Shown one piece after another: positions 1 to 7,589 of a DNA stretch of 30,187 nt. How positions within the stretch are numbered: position 1 is the stretch's first letter; each line of letters opens with the position of its first letter. The notes below the pieces were generated by a model that ran no database searches, had not been told where the DNA came from, and worked only from the letters and a program-made list of their open reading frames with translations. The position numbers were made by a program, and so were the translations under genes. Source of the DNA: UBA3478 sp046048095 (GTDB taxonomy: Bacteria; Bacteroidota; Bacteroidia; Flavobacteriales; Flavobacteriaceae); contig JBJOGS010000074.1 of assembly GCA_046048095.1 (NCBI GenBank), forward strand, positions 1-30,187, written 5' to 3'.

Positions 1-2
1 TG

Positions 3-941
3 TCAGGGGTGCAACTCGATCCGTTTCCGCTGAGTTATGAATGCTTCGGAAAACCGTTTGGAGAAGCCCCCCTGATTCTGATAAATCACGCGCTCACTGC
101 AAATTCTACGCTTACCGGTCAAAACGGATGGTGGAATGAGATTGTTGGTCCCGGCAAGGCTGTCGACACCGACAGTGCTTCTGTTTTGTGTTTTAATATT
201 CCTGGAAACGGCTACGATAATTTCTTTTTCGACGACGCCCTACAATTGACTTCTACTGATGTGGCGCTGATTTTTCTTCAAGGATTACGACAGCTGAATA
301 TTTCATCTATCGATCTCTTTATAGGCGGATCTGTGGGGGGTGGAATTGCTTGGAGCATGCTCACTCAAAACAAGGTAGTGTTCAAGCACTTTGTTCCAAT
401 AGCCACGGATTGGAAATCGACCGACTGGATCATCGCCCATTGCCATATTCAAGAGCGATTGCTCCAAGAGAATAGTGATTGGGGGCTGAAGTTGGCGCGT
501 CAGCTTGCCATGCTGAGTTACCGCAGTCCGCAGTCGTTTGATGCCCGCTTTCAACGAGAGCGTAAAAGTGCAAAATACGCTGTGGAGTCTTGGCTAGATT
601 ATCACGGAGAGGCTTTGTCAGACCGATTTCATGCCAAGGCCTACCGCCATTTGAATCAGATTTTAAGGCAAATCAATGCCGTGGGTGAGGGTGAGACCTT
701 TGCAGATAAGGTGCGAGCTTTGCCCACCTATTTTCACGTGGTCACCATCACCTCAGATCTTTTATTTATCCCTGCCGAAGATGAAAAAACGGTAGAGCAG
801 CTCAAGCAACTGGGAAAAAAGGTCGATCACTTTAAAATCTTCTCTGATCACGGACACGATGCTTTTTTAATTGAACACCAGCAGGTCTCAGCGATTATCA
901 AGGGCGTGTGTAGCGCCATACCTGGATTAGCCGCTCTATGA
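3..941 (+). CDS. metX: Homoserine O-acetyltransferase-like alpha/beta hydrolase (MetX family), 5' end probably cut by the window edge
   Basis: MetX moves an acetyl group from acetyl-CoA to homoserine, the first committed step of methionine synthesis in the cytoplasm. Counting from the GTG at position 9 (310 residues), the protein shows INHALTANS near residue 25, the nucleophile elbow GGSVGG with Ser108, the MetX-like YRSPQSFDARF near residue 171, and the acid and base of the triad in TSDLLF (Asp250) and GHDAF (His283). All three catalytic residues are therefore present. The reading frame stays open to the left edge, and family members usually carry some more residues before this point, so the true start is probably outside the window; GTG at 9 is the only start candidate seen here. 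The protein is on the short side for MetX, with a small lid region. Its stop lies 8 bases from the stop of the facing GNAT gene. A related acyltransferase or hydrolase of the same fold is the alternative. Confidence 0.72.
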   Translation, partial: SGVQLDPFPLSYECFGKPFGEAPLILINHALTANSTLTGQNGWWNEIVGPGKAVDTDSASVLCFNIPGNGYDNFFFDDALQLTSTDVALIFLQGLRQLNISSIDLFIGGSVGGGIAWSMLTQNKVVFKHFVPIATDWKSTDWIIAHCHIQERLLQENSDWGLKLARQLAMLSYRSPQSFDARFQRERKSAKYAVESWLDYHGEALSDRFHAKAYRHLNQILRQINAVGEGETFADKVRALPTYFHVVTITSDLLFIPAEDEKTVEQLKQLGKKVDHFKIFSDHGHDAFLIEHQQVSAIIKGVCSAIPGLAAL

Positions 942-949
942 TGCGCTTT

Positions 950-1408
950 TCAAGGAAAGTACAACAGGTATTCTTCAGCATTCGTACCATCGAGTTCAAC
1001 GGGTTTGAACCCTAGTTTTTGGTAGAAATAGGCGAGTTCAATTGACTCTATAGAGAGCCAAATCTTGGGATAGGCTTCTTTTTCTAACAGTTTTTTGATC
1101 CAGAGTGAGCCCCAGCCTTTTTTTCTTTCAGCTTCTGGAGTGAACAAATAACCTAAATAATCATAATCTTCAAATTGCATCCGAAACGCCGTTTCTATCG
1201 GAGAAAGTTCAGGAAGTTGTTCAGTGAAGATGATACCGATACACTTCAGGCTTTCACCCACATAGAGGGCATAAACTTCTGCGGTTTTGCGCAAATGAAG
1301 CCATTGGGGTTCTAAAATGGCGGCCCAATCGGCAGGGTAAATGGCACGAATATCCCGTTGAGAGAGCTCGATATTAACCCACTGTGCTTTGCCTAAAGGT
1401 ATCCCCAT
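950..1408 (-). CDS. GNAT-family N-acetyltransferase, substrate unknown
   Basis: A protein of 152 residues with the GNAT acetyl-CoA fold. The pyrophosphate-binding motif A is visible as R95-K-K-G98-W-G100 (RxxGxG) after the strand YLGYLFTP, followed by the helix SLWIKKLLEKE and the late motif LAYFYQKLGFKPVE, typical of motif B in small-molecule acetyltransferases. The ATG at 1408 lies inside the last codons of the upstream PurD-like gene, a 16-base overlap that suggests translational coupling and a shared job. Nothing in the sequence names the substrate; it could acetylate a small amine or a protein N-terminus. No secretion signal is seen, so it should be cytoplasmic. The family call is firm and the role is open. 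Confidence 0.75.
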   Translation of the reverse strand: MGIPLGKAQWVNIELSQRDIRAIYPADWAAILEPQWLHLRKTAEVYALYVGESLKCIGIIFTEQLPELSPIETAFRMQFEDYDYLGYLFTPEAERKKGWGSLWIKKLLEKEAYPKIWLSIESIELAYFYQKLGFKPVELDGTNAEEYLLYFP

Positions 1409-2694
1409 GAGCGCAACTTATCAGAATCTTCAGTCCATCGATCCCCAATATCGTTGCGGTAGTACGAGTTGTTAATCAATAGATTAGAGATACGATTGTA
1501 CATGTTTTTTTGAGCCTCTTTCATCGTAGTTCCATGACCTGTAACTAGGGTGACGATTCCACGGTCTCCGGTGACGAGCCAATGTCCGTTGACTTTTTTT
1601 ACGTTGATTGGATGAATTCCTGCCTCGTTGGGTTTTTTAAAAATGACCACCGAATCTTTTGAGAATAGTCTAAAGCTCTTTGGGTCATCGTAAGGAAATG
1701 GAGGTACCACCATGTAGGCTCCGACCTGAAATCCAATGCGTGAACTGAAAGTTGTAGGCGCCCCTGCGGCAGTATCCCAGAGCACTTTAGAGAAGGGCGT
1801 AAGTAAGCCGTCGCGCTGTATATGTACTTGCGGATAACCAAAGCGCGAAGTAAATTCAAGGGGGTATATGCCGTGGTGATTCACGATCGAATTGATATCA
1901 ATGTGGCCTCTGAATTGATGCGCCTTGAGCGATGGCTCAAGTTTCTTTAGTGTGCGTTCAAAGAGCACCGACTCTTCTGCCCAGAACATACTGGTTCCCA
2001 TTTCTCCGGTTGAAACACCTAACTCGTTGGGAAACAATTTTTTGTGCTCAAAGCTAATGTTGTAAGGAGGTAGAAATTGCGTGCCATTAAAGAAAGCACC
2101 TACGGCGACTTCTACACCTTTTACCTTGCGCTGCAATTGAAACGCGCCGAAATTATCGCCCCAAGACTTTTCATAGGCCTTGAGCATGCGAATCACATCA
2201 TCCCCATTCTCGTCTTGACCCACGAAGAGTAGCTGTTTGAGTTCTTGGGTTTCGCCACCTGGCTTAATGACATAAGCATCTGGATGTTTCTCGATGTACT
2301 GAACGGCAGATTGAAAGCTTTCAAACTCTTTAAACGGCAGCGTTTTCACGCCATGTCTTTTGAGCTCTTCTTGTCCGAAGTTTCTGTCGAGTTCAAGCTC
2401 ATCGGTGTACGCCGATCCGCCAAAGACAATTTTACCTGCTCTTCTTAGGGTATCACTTTCTGTTCCGAATCCGGTGTAGTCGAAAACAATGATATCGGCC
2501 CAATCGATGTGTTTTTTGTAGTCGTTGGTTTTTTTGACAAATCCAAAACCAATCTCTCTAGAGCGTTTATCGGCAATATACATGAGTACCTTGTGGCCCT
2601 CTTGCTGCACTCCGTAGGCGACATCCAGTGAATCGCCCCATTTCGAGACAAAAAGAAACTTTCTTTTAGCGTCTCCTAACTGCTTTGTTTTCAA
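1393..2694 (-). CDS. PurD-like ATP-grasp ligase, divergent from housekeeping phosphoribosylamine-glycine ligase
   Basis: A 433-residue protein with the general plan of phosphoribosylamine-glycine ligase (PurD): an N-terminal nucleotide-like domain (KFLFVSKWGDSLDVAYG), an ATP-grasp region from about residue 100 to 300 (AYVIKPGG near 140, GHIDINSI near 263, LEFTSRFGYPQ near 279) and a C-terminal region with GDRGIVTLVTGHG. PurD normally reads ExNxRFGDPE at the metal site; here it is E280-F-T-S-R-F-G-Y-P-Q, so the metal-binding Asn and the DPE triplet are replaced. That argues for a paralogue joining some carboxylate to some amine rather than the purine enzyme. The start is TTG at 2694: an in-frame TAG sits two codons upstream and the next in-frame Met is near residue 38. 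The gene overlaps the downstream GNAT gene by 16 bases. ATP-grasp membership is well supported; the reaction is unknown. Confidence 0.68.
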   Translation of the reverse strand: MKTKQLGDAKRKFLFVSKWGDSLDVAYGVQQEGHKVLMYIADKRSREIGFGFVKKTNDYKKHIDWADIIVFDYTGFGTESDTLRRAGKIVFGGSAYTDELELDRNFGQEELKRHGVKTLPFKEFESFQSAVQYIEKHPDAYVIKPGGETQELKQLLFVGQDENGDDVIRMLKAYEKSWGDNFGAFQLQRKVKGVEVAVGAFFNGTQFLPPYNISFEHKKLFPNELGVSTGEMGTSMFWAEESVLFERTLKKLEPSLKAHQFRGHIDINSIVNHHGIYPLEFTSRFGYPQVHIQRDGLLTPFSKVLWDTAAGAPTTFSSRIGFQVGAYMVVPPFPYDDPKSFRLFSKDSVVIFKKPNEAGIHPINVKKVNGHWLVTGDRGIVTLVTGHGTTMKEAQKNMYNRISNLLINNSYYRNDIGDRWTEDSDKLRSWGYL

Positions 2695-2754
2695 TGGGAT
2701 CTAAGCAGTAAAGATCAAAAAGTTTAGTGTCATAGACTGTGCTAAAAAAGCGAC

Positions 2755-2762
2755 CAAACTTA
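2755..2762 (-). promoter_or_regulatory. Possible -7 promoter element (TAAGTTTG) for the PurD-like/GNAT pair
   Basis: Read on the minus strand this is TAAGTTTG, an exact match to the Bacteroidetes TAnnTTTG element, about 60 bases before the TTG start at 2694. I see no TTG at the usual spacing upstream, so the call rests on one half of the promoter and is weak. Confidence 0.25.
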
Positions 2763-2854
2763 AATTAAAAATGAATCCGTTGTTACGAGAATGAGTGCAA
2801 AGTTGATTGAATTGGCGATGCATTCCAGATTTACTTAGAACTTCAAGAATCAAA

Positions 2855-2885
2855 AAAGCCCCTTACATGAACTGTAAGGGGCTTT
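2855..2885 (-). terminator. Rho-independent terminator after tRNA-Leu
   Basis: A perfect 12-base-pair stem (2855-2866 with 2874-2885) closes a 7-base loop. Read on the minus strand, the GC-rich core is followed by a run of six T (2857 down to 2852), as expected for a terminator just downstream of tRNA-Leu. The plus strand also carries a T-rich tail (CTTTTTG), so it could work both ways, though no plus-strand gene ends here. Confidence 0.8.
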
Positions 2886-2892
2886 CTTTTTG

Positions 2893-2976
2893 TACTCGGG
2901 ACGGGACTTGAACCCGTACAGCCTAATGGCCATTGGATTTTAAGTCCAACGTGTCTACCAATTCCACCACCCGAGC
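2893..2976 (-). tRNA. tRNA-Leu (anticodon TAA)
   Basis: 84 bases folding as a class II tRNA. The acceptor arm pairs GCTCGGG with CCCGAGT (G1-U72 wobble) with discriminator A, the D arm holds GGTGGAATTGGTAGACAC, the anticodon arm is TTGGA-CTTAAAA-TCCAA giving anticodon TAA, a long variable arm follows (TGGCCATTAGGCTGT region), and the T arm is CGGG-TTCAAGT-CCCG. The long variable arm and A73 are typical of leucine tRNA. CCA is not encoded. It lies 61 bases downstream of tRNA-Gly on the same strand, with a terminator-like hairpin between them. Confidence 0.95.
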
Positions 2977-3004
2977 CCGGATCTCACCTTAACGGCAAGC
3001 TGTC

Positions 3005-3026
3005 AAAAAAAACGCCGCGACCGGCG
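3005..3026 (-). terminator. Terminator-like hairpin with T8 between tRNA-Gly and tRNA-Leu
   Basis: On the minus strand CGCCG-GTCG-CGGCG forms a 5-base-pair all-GC stem with a 4-base loop (3013-3026), directly followed by eight T (3012 down to 3005). It begins 11 bases past the 3' end of tRNA-Gly. It looks like an intrinsic terminator, yet tRNA-Leu starts only 28 bases further with no clear promoter of its own, so partial readthrough is likely. Confidence 0.65.
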
Positions 3027-3037
3027 CAGCGCTCTTG

Positions 3038-3110
3038 AGCGAAAAACGGGATTCGAACCCGCGACCTCAACCTTGGCAAGGTTGCGCTCTACCAACTGAG
3101 CTATTTTCGC
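3038..3110 (-). tRNA. tRNA-Gly (anticodon GCC)
   Basis: 73 bases with a full cloverleaf. The acceptor pairs GCGAAAA with TTTTCGC with discriminator T, the D arm is GCTC-AGTTGGTA-GAGC, the anticodon arm is CAACC-TTGCCAA-GGTTG giving anticodon GCC, the variable loop is AGGTC, and the T arm is GCGGG-TTCGAAT-CCCGT with one G-U pair. CCA is not encoded. It is the first gene of a two-tRNA minus-strand unit lying between mutS and the PurD-like gene. Confidence 0.96.
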
Positions 3111-3154
3111 AAAATCTCAATAACGACCTAAAAGCAAGGCTTTCAAGAGGATCG

Positions 3155-3162
3155 CAAATTTA
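3155..3162 (-). promoter_or_regulatory. Probable -7 promoter element (TAAATTTG) of the tRNA unit
   Basis: The minus strand reads TAAATTTG, an exact TAnnTTTG match, 45 bases before the tRNA-Gly 5' end. This would put transcription start near 3148 and give a short leader to be trimmed. No TTG is seen at the ideal distance upstream, so only the -7 half is supported. Confidence 0.45.
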
Positions 3163-3217
3163 AAACTTTTAGCTGAATTTGAAAGAATCCGACATCAATT
3201 TTTACCGCAAAAATCCG

Positions 3218-5803
3218 CTAGATCTTTCCTAGTTTACTTTTGATCTCTTGTAATTTCATAAGTGCCTCAACAGGAGTGAGATGATTGATATCTAAATCGG
3301 CGAGGTCTTCTCGTATCTGAAGTAATACCGGGTCTTCGAGTTGTATAAAACTAAGCTGCATGTCTGCCCCTTGTTGCTGCAAGGATGTGCGATGTCCCTC
3401 ACGCGTTGCGCTTTTTTCGAGTTTTTTGAGTAACTGTTCTGCTTTTTGAATTACAGATTGAGGCATTCCGGCGAGCTTTGCTACGTGAATACCGAAGCTG
3501 TGCTCAGAGCCTCCCGGCTTGAGGGTTCTTAAAAAAATGATTTTTTTACCCGCTTCTTTGACCTCGATATGGTAATTTTTTATGCGCTCATACTGATCAC
3601 TCATGTCGCTCAGTTCGTGATAGTGCGTAGCAAAAAGGGTTTTGGGTCGCATCGGGTGATTATGCAGGTAGGCCGCAATCGCCCAGGCTAAAGATATACC
3701 GTCATAGGTGCTGGTTCCACGTCCGATTTCATCCATGAGCACTAGGCTGCGATCACTGAGGTTGTTCAGAATCGCTGAAGTTTCGTTCATTTCTACCATA
3801 AAGGTCGATGCCCCAGCACTGATGTTGTCACTTGCACCAACACGAGTAAAGAGTTTGTCTACCACCCCCATATGCGCAGACTGTGCCGGAATAAAGCTTC
3901 CTGATTGAGCTAAAATCACGCATAATGCGGTTTGACGTAGTAGGGCAGACTTTCCACTCATGTTCGGTCCGGTAATCATCATGAGTTGCTGCTGTTGTGT
4001 ATCTAATTGGATGTCATTAGCGATATACGACTGTTTGGCATCGAGTAATCGTTCGATAACGGCATGTCGGGCTCCTTTCAGCAGTAGGGTAGGTTGCTCG
4101 TCGAGATCAGGTCGAACATAGTGATTTTGATCGGCTAGAACGCTAAAACTTACCAGGCAGTCAAGTTGAGCCACAGCCTCAGCTAATTGTTGTAGGGCTT
4201 GGATAGCAGGCTGAAGCTCGTCCAATAGCTGTTCATAGAGTTCAAGTTCTAGCAAACCAATGCGTTGCTTGGCTGATTCTATGGCCTGTTCGAATGCCTT
4301 GAGTTCTTCAGTGACATAGCGCTCAGCATTGACAAGTGTCTGTTTTCTGATATAATGTGAGGGCACTTTGTCTTTGTGCGTATTTCTCACTTCGAAGTAG
4401 TAGCCAAACACTGAGTTGGAATCAATTTTCATCGAACTGATTCCTGTTTTTTCGATTTCCTTGGCCAACATGGCGTCAAGGGATGCTTCACTTTGGTAGG
4501 CTAATTTGCGCAGTCCATCTAGTTCATCGCTTACCTGACTTCGAATTACTCCTCCTTTGGATAGTAGGGCCGGAACCTCTTCATTGAGCGTGGATGAAAG
4601 GGTCGAGTTCACTTTGCTCAATGCCGCTTGATCTGTGGATAGCGCAAAAGGTGTTTCTGCTAGTGCACGAGCTATCGCAAAGCAGTGATGCAATGTTTTC
4701 TCGAGTGCCTTTAGTTCTTTTGGGCCGATTCGACGAGTGGCGATGCGCATACTTAGTCGTTCGAGATCACTCAGCTGCTTCAATTCGTCACGCACGAGCT
4801 GCTGCACTGCCTTTTGTTCTTTGAAAAAAGCAACCGCATCGTGACGCCTACGGATAGATGCGATCTGGGTAAGGGGCCTAGCGATCCACTGTCTTAAGGT
4901 GCGTCCGCCCATGGGAGTTAGTGTGAAATCGATCACCGATAGCAGAGAATGTCCGCCGTGGTGAAGCGGATAGAATAGTTCAAGGCTCTTAATCGTAAAA
5001 GCATCCATCCACAAATGTTGATTGCGGTCGATGCGCGATATCGATTGAATGTGTGCCTTTCTGTGATGCTGGGTTTCGCTGAGGTAGTGCATGAGCGCTC
5101 CGGCTACACCAACTGAAATCGAATCCGCTTTAAATCCAAATCCTTCAAGGCTAGAGGTCTGGAAGTGATCGATCAGCAGTTCATAAGCGAAGTGTTTTTC
5201 AAATACCCAAGACTCCAGAAAAAAGGGGTGATTCAGCTCGAAGCGTTCGGTTAGGTGTTGGCGTTGTGATTTGGGCAGTATGACCTCAGAAGCATCAAAT
5301 TGTGCAAGCAAGCTATCTATGTAGTCGGCGCCTCCTTCAGCTACTTTGAATTCACCGGTAGAGAGATCAAGAAGCGCCAGGGCATAGTGTGTATGCTCAT
5401 TAAAAAGCGCTGCGAGGTAATTGTTCTTTTTAGCTTCTAAAAGATCGTCAGAGGTGGCTAAACCTGGAGTAATCAGTTCAGTCACCCCGCGTTTGACAAT
5501 ACCTTTTACCTGTTTGGCATCTTCTAATTGGTCACAGATCGCTACGCGCTTTCCGGCTTTCACCAGTTTGGGAAGGTAGGTGTTGAGTGCGTGATGCGGA
5601 AACCCGGCCAAAGGCGTTTGATCGCCTCCGTTGTTGCGCTGAGTGAGCACGATTCCGAGCAATTTGGAGGTTTCTTCAGCGTCGTTTCCAAAAGTTTCAT
5701 AGAAATCTCCGACTCTAAATAGCAAAAGCGCCTCAGGGTGTTTGCTCTTGATCGCATGGTATTGCTGCATGAGCGGAGTCGTCGTTTTGCTATTATTTGC
5801 CAT
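3218..5803 (-). CDS. mutS: DNA mismatch repair ATPase MutS
   Basis: MutS scans DNA for mismatches and small loops and recruits MutL. From ATG 5803 it has 861 residues. The mismatch-reading motif is in DFYE (Phe34, Glu36) after the typical opening MQQYHAIKSKHP, the connector and lever domains fill the middle, and the ATPase domain carries GPNMSGKS near residue 612 and DEIGRGTSTYDG near 691, then TLFATHYHEL. The frame stays open 46 codons further upstream (to 5941), but that stretch has no MutS character and overlaps the divergent methyltransferase gene, so ATG 5803 is preferred. The length fits MutS1. Walker A has Ser-Ala (GKSA) where many MutS proteins have GKST. MutL is not in the window. 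Confidence 0.97.
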   Translation of the reverse strand: MANNSKTTTPLMQQYHAIKSKHPEALLLFRVGDFYETFGNDAEETSKLLGIVLTQRNNGGDQTPLAGFPHHALNTYLPKLVKAGKRVAICDQLEDAKQVKGIVKRGVTELITPGLATSDDLLEAKKNNYLAALFNEHTHYALALLDLSTGEFKVAEGGADYIDSLLAQFDASEVILPKSQRQHLTERFELNHPFFLESWVFEKHFAYELLIDHFQTSSLEGFGFKADSISVGVAGALMHYLSETQHHRKAHIQSISRIDRNQHLWMDAFTIKSLELFYPLHHGGHSLLSVIDFTLTPMGGRTLRQWIARPLTQIASIRRRHDAVAFFKEQKAVQQLVRDELKQLSDLERLSMRIATRRIGPKELKALEKTLHHCFAIARALAETPFALSTDQAALSKVNSTLSSTLNEEVPALLSKGGVIRSQVSDELDGLRKLAYQSEASLDAMLAKEIEKTGISSMKIDSNSVFGYYFEVRNTHKDKVPSHYIRKQTLVNAERYVTEELKAFEQAIESAKQRIGLLELELYEQLLDELQPAIQALQQLAEAVAQLDCLVSFSVLADQNHYVRPDLDEQPTLLLKGARHAVIERLLDAKQSYIANDIQLDTQQQQLMMITGPNMSGKSALLRQTALCVILAQSGSFIPAQSAHMGVVDKLFTRVGASDNISAGASTFMVEMNETSAILNNLSDRSLVLMDEIGRGTSTYDGISLAWAIAAYLHNHPMRPKTLFATHYHELSDMSDQYERIKNYHIEVKEAGKKIIFLRTLKPGGSEHSFGIHVAKLAGMPQSVIQKAEQLLKKLEKSATREGHRTSLQQQGADMQLSFIQLEDPVLLQIREDLADLDINHLTPVEALMKLQEIKSKLGKI

Positions 5804-5864
5804 AATTTTATCGAAAATAGAAATTTGATTCCAGCTAGTGAAAACACCCTTTCCTAAAAAGTCT

Positions 5865-6383
5865 ATGGACGAGCTAGAACGGCTTTCGGTAGAGAAGTTT
5901 AAAGCCGCGCCGAAAACTCCTATCGTAGTCGTATTAGACAATATCCGCAGTCTTCACAATGTTGGAGCAGTCTTTCGCACAGCGGATGCGTTTAGTATTG
6001 AACAAATTGCACTATGTGGAATCACTGCAACGCCTCCGCACAAAGAATTGAGAAAGACCGCACTAGGTGCCACAGAGAGCGTCTTATGGAGTTATTTTGT
6101 ATCCACGCTTGAGGCGCTCGAAAAACTGAGGCGCGAGGGCTATAGCCTGATTGCAGCCGAGCAGACTGAAAATGCCACCTTGTTACATTCGTATGTGCCT
6201 GATGCCTCAAAGAAAGTGGCTCTAATTTTTGGGCACGAGGTCAATGGAGTAGACCAGGCTGTGCTCGATCAATGCGATGCGGTGGTAGAAATAAAACAAT
6301 CTGGAACCAAGCACTCGTTAAACGTTTCTGTGAGTGCAGGAATCGTACTTTGGCATTTTTACCAGGCACTAGCTTCGCGATAG
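5865..6383 (+). CDS. TrmH/SpoU-family RNA 2'-O-methyltransferase
   Basis: A SPOUT-fold enzyme expected to methylate a ribose 2'-OH of tRNA or rRNA using S-adenosylmethionine. From ATG 5865 it has 172 residues and shows all three family motifs: motif 1 LDNIRSLHNVGAVFRTADAF, motif 2 LIFGHEVNGV (the usual Asn of GNE is His here) and motif 3 QSGTKHSLNVSVSAGI, which forms the knot that binds the cofactor. A GTG at 5838 would add nine residues and is possible, but MDELERLSVEKF matches the way family members begin. It is divergent from mutS, with 61 bases between the chosen starts, a common arrangement in flavobacteria. There is no N-terminal RNA-binding extension, so the specific target cannot be named. 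The stop is 4 bases from the end of the convergent folK fusion. Confidence 0.9.
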   Translation: MDELERLSVEKFKAAPKTPIVVVLDNIRSLHNVGAVFRTADAFSIEQIALCGITATPPHKELRKTALGATESVLWSYFVSTLEALEKLRREGYSLIAAEQTENATLLHSYVPDASKKVALIFGHEVNGVDQAVLDQCDAVVEIKQSGTKHSLNVSVSAGIVLWHFYQALASR

Positions 6384-6387
6384 AAAA

Positions 6388-7527
6388 CTAAATTGAACTC
6401 TTAGAATTGAGCCGCTGCGCCAATAACGCAAGGGTAAGTTGTGTACATAGTATGTCAAAGTCAGCAGATTGATGAACATAATCAAGCGCTGCGGTATCTA
6501 CTAAGAAGTGACTAGATACACTCGAATGCCTTTGAAGGTATGCCGCCCGAATGCGCTCAAGGTAGCTGCTTTCGATAGATCCTTCATAGGGTCTTGCGCG
6601 CTGTGCAATGCGATTTTCAATGAGTTCAACCGGGGCGTCTAGTAGGACATAGAGGGACGGCGCTTCGGTGAGTTTCTCAGACCACGAATAAAACCGATTA
6701 AAGAGTTTAAGGTCGTCCTCTTTTAAATTCAATTCAGCGAAGAGCTTAGATTTCGAGATATGATAATCGGCCACTATGCCTTTTCGGTCTGCCAGTTCTG
6801 AAAGGGCTTCATGTCGATCTGCCAAAAAATGAAGCTCTGTGGGTAAAGCATATGCCTCAGGCTCTTGGTAAAACTTACTGAGGTACGGATTGGACTCGAA
6901 ACGTTCGAGGTGCAATTCAAGGTTATAACGCTTAGCTAATAAGTGACACAAGGTGGTTTTTCCGACCCCGATACATCCTTCAATCACTACCGTTTTAGAA
7001 GACTGCCAAAGGGCTTCAGCGGTACAGAGTAAAGAGGGCTGAACGGGGGTTAGCGTCGACTGATCTTCGCATTGTTCGAGCCAAAGCTTAAGTTTCTTTA
7101 ATTGTTCTTGGTCTTTCAAGGCAGTGGCCACCTCTATCATGGGTTCAAGAACAAAACGTCGACTATTCATCCGAGGATGAGGTAACCTCAGTATTGGAGT
7201 CTCAATCATTTCAGGACCTATGAGCAAGTCGATGTCTAGTGGCCGATTTTGATACCCTTTTAATCCACTTTGGCGATCTCTGCCATGAGACTGTTCAATG
7301 GATAAGCAGCGGTTGAGCAGCGCCTCGGCATCAAGACTTGTTTCTATTGCGATACATGCGTTGTAAAACAGGTTTCCTGAGAAACCTTGGGCGGCATTTT
7401 CGTAAACGGTTGAACAGGCCAAGACCTGTAGGTTTTCGTTTTTCAGTTGAAAAATGGCATGTTGTATCTGAGTGAAGCGGTCATTTTCATTGCTTCCTAA
7501 TCCTAAGTAGTACCTTTTTAACTTCAC
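6388..7527 (-). CDS. folK: Fusion of HPPK (FolK) with a deoxynucleoside kinase
   Basis: One chain joins two enzymes. Residues about 5-160 are 6-hydroxymethyl-7,8-dihydropterin pyrophosphokinase of folate synthesis: YYLGLGSNENDR, VYENAAQGF, then HGRDRQSG and NRPLDIDLLIG with the magnesium-binding Asp pair. Residues about 178-375 are a deoxyadenosine/deoxyguanosine-type kinase: P-loop GCIGVGKTT (about 184-192), LERFESNPYLSKFY, DYHISKSKLFAELNL, the lid RARPYE and a final YLERIRAAY helix. Both halves look intact. The start is unclear: GTG 7527 gives 379 residues and a usual HPPK beginning; TTG 7542 adds five. The gene is divergent from sppA. Such fusions are known in Bacteroidetes; that the two activities are metabolically linked is my inference. 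Confidence 0.9.
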   Translation of the reverse strand: MKLKRYYLGLGSNENDRFTQIQHAIFQLKNENLQVLACSTVYENAAQGFSGNLFYNACIAIETSLDAEALLNRCLSIEQSHGRDRQSGLKGYQNRPLDIDLLIGPEMIETPILRLPHPRMNSRRFVLEPMIEVATALKDQEQLKKLKLWLEQCEDQSTLTPVQPSLLCTAEALWQSSKTVVIEGCIGVGKTTLCHLLAKRYNLELHLERFESNPYLSKFYQEPEAYALPTELHFLADRHEALSELADRKGIVADYHISKSKLFAELNLKEDDLKLFNRFYSWSEKLTEAPSLYVLLDAPVELIENRIAQRARPYEGSIESSYLERIRAAYLQRHSSVSSHFLVDTAALDYVHQSADFDILCTQLTLALLAQRLNSKSSI

Positions 7528-7589
7528 AAATTGAAAGTACAAAAAGCGCTGAACTTTAAGTATATTTAAGCCTTATAACTCGATGAATC

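Noticed and set aside
303..554. Open frames on the opposite strand of real genes (for example here inside metX, and many inside bamA and mutS)
   Set aside because: They lie inside well-supported genes, lack recognisable domains, and have no promoter or spacing that suggests expression.
2695..2854. Possible small gene or riboswitch in the gap upstream of the PurD-like gene
   Set aside because: No open frame of useful length and no conserved RNA fold that I can recognise; only a possible -7 promoter box is visible.
5804..5941. Upstream extension of mutS by 46 codons
   Set aside because: The added residues are rich in Ser/Thr with no MutS likeness and would overlap the start of the divergent methyltransferase; ATG 5803 gives the normal MutS N-terminus.
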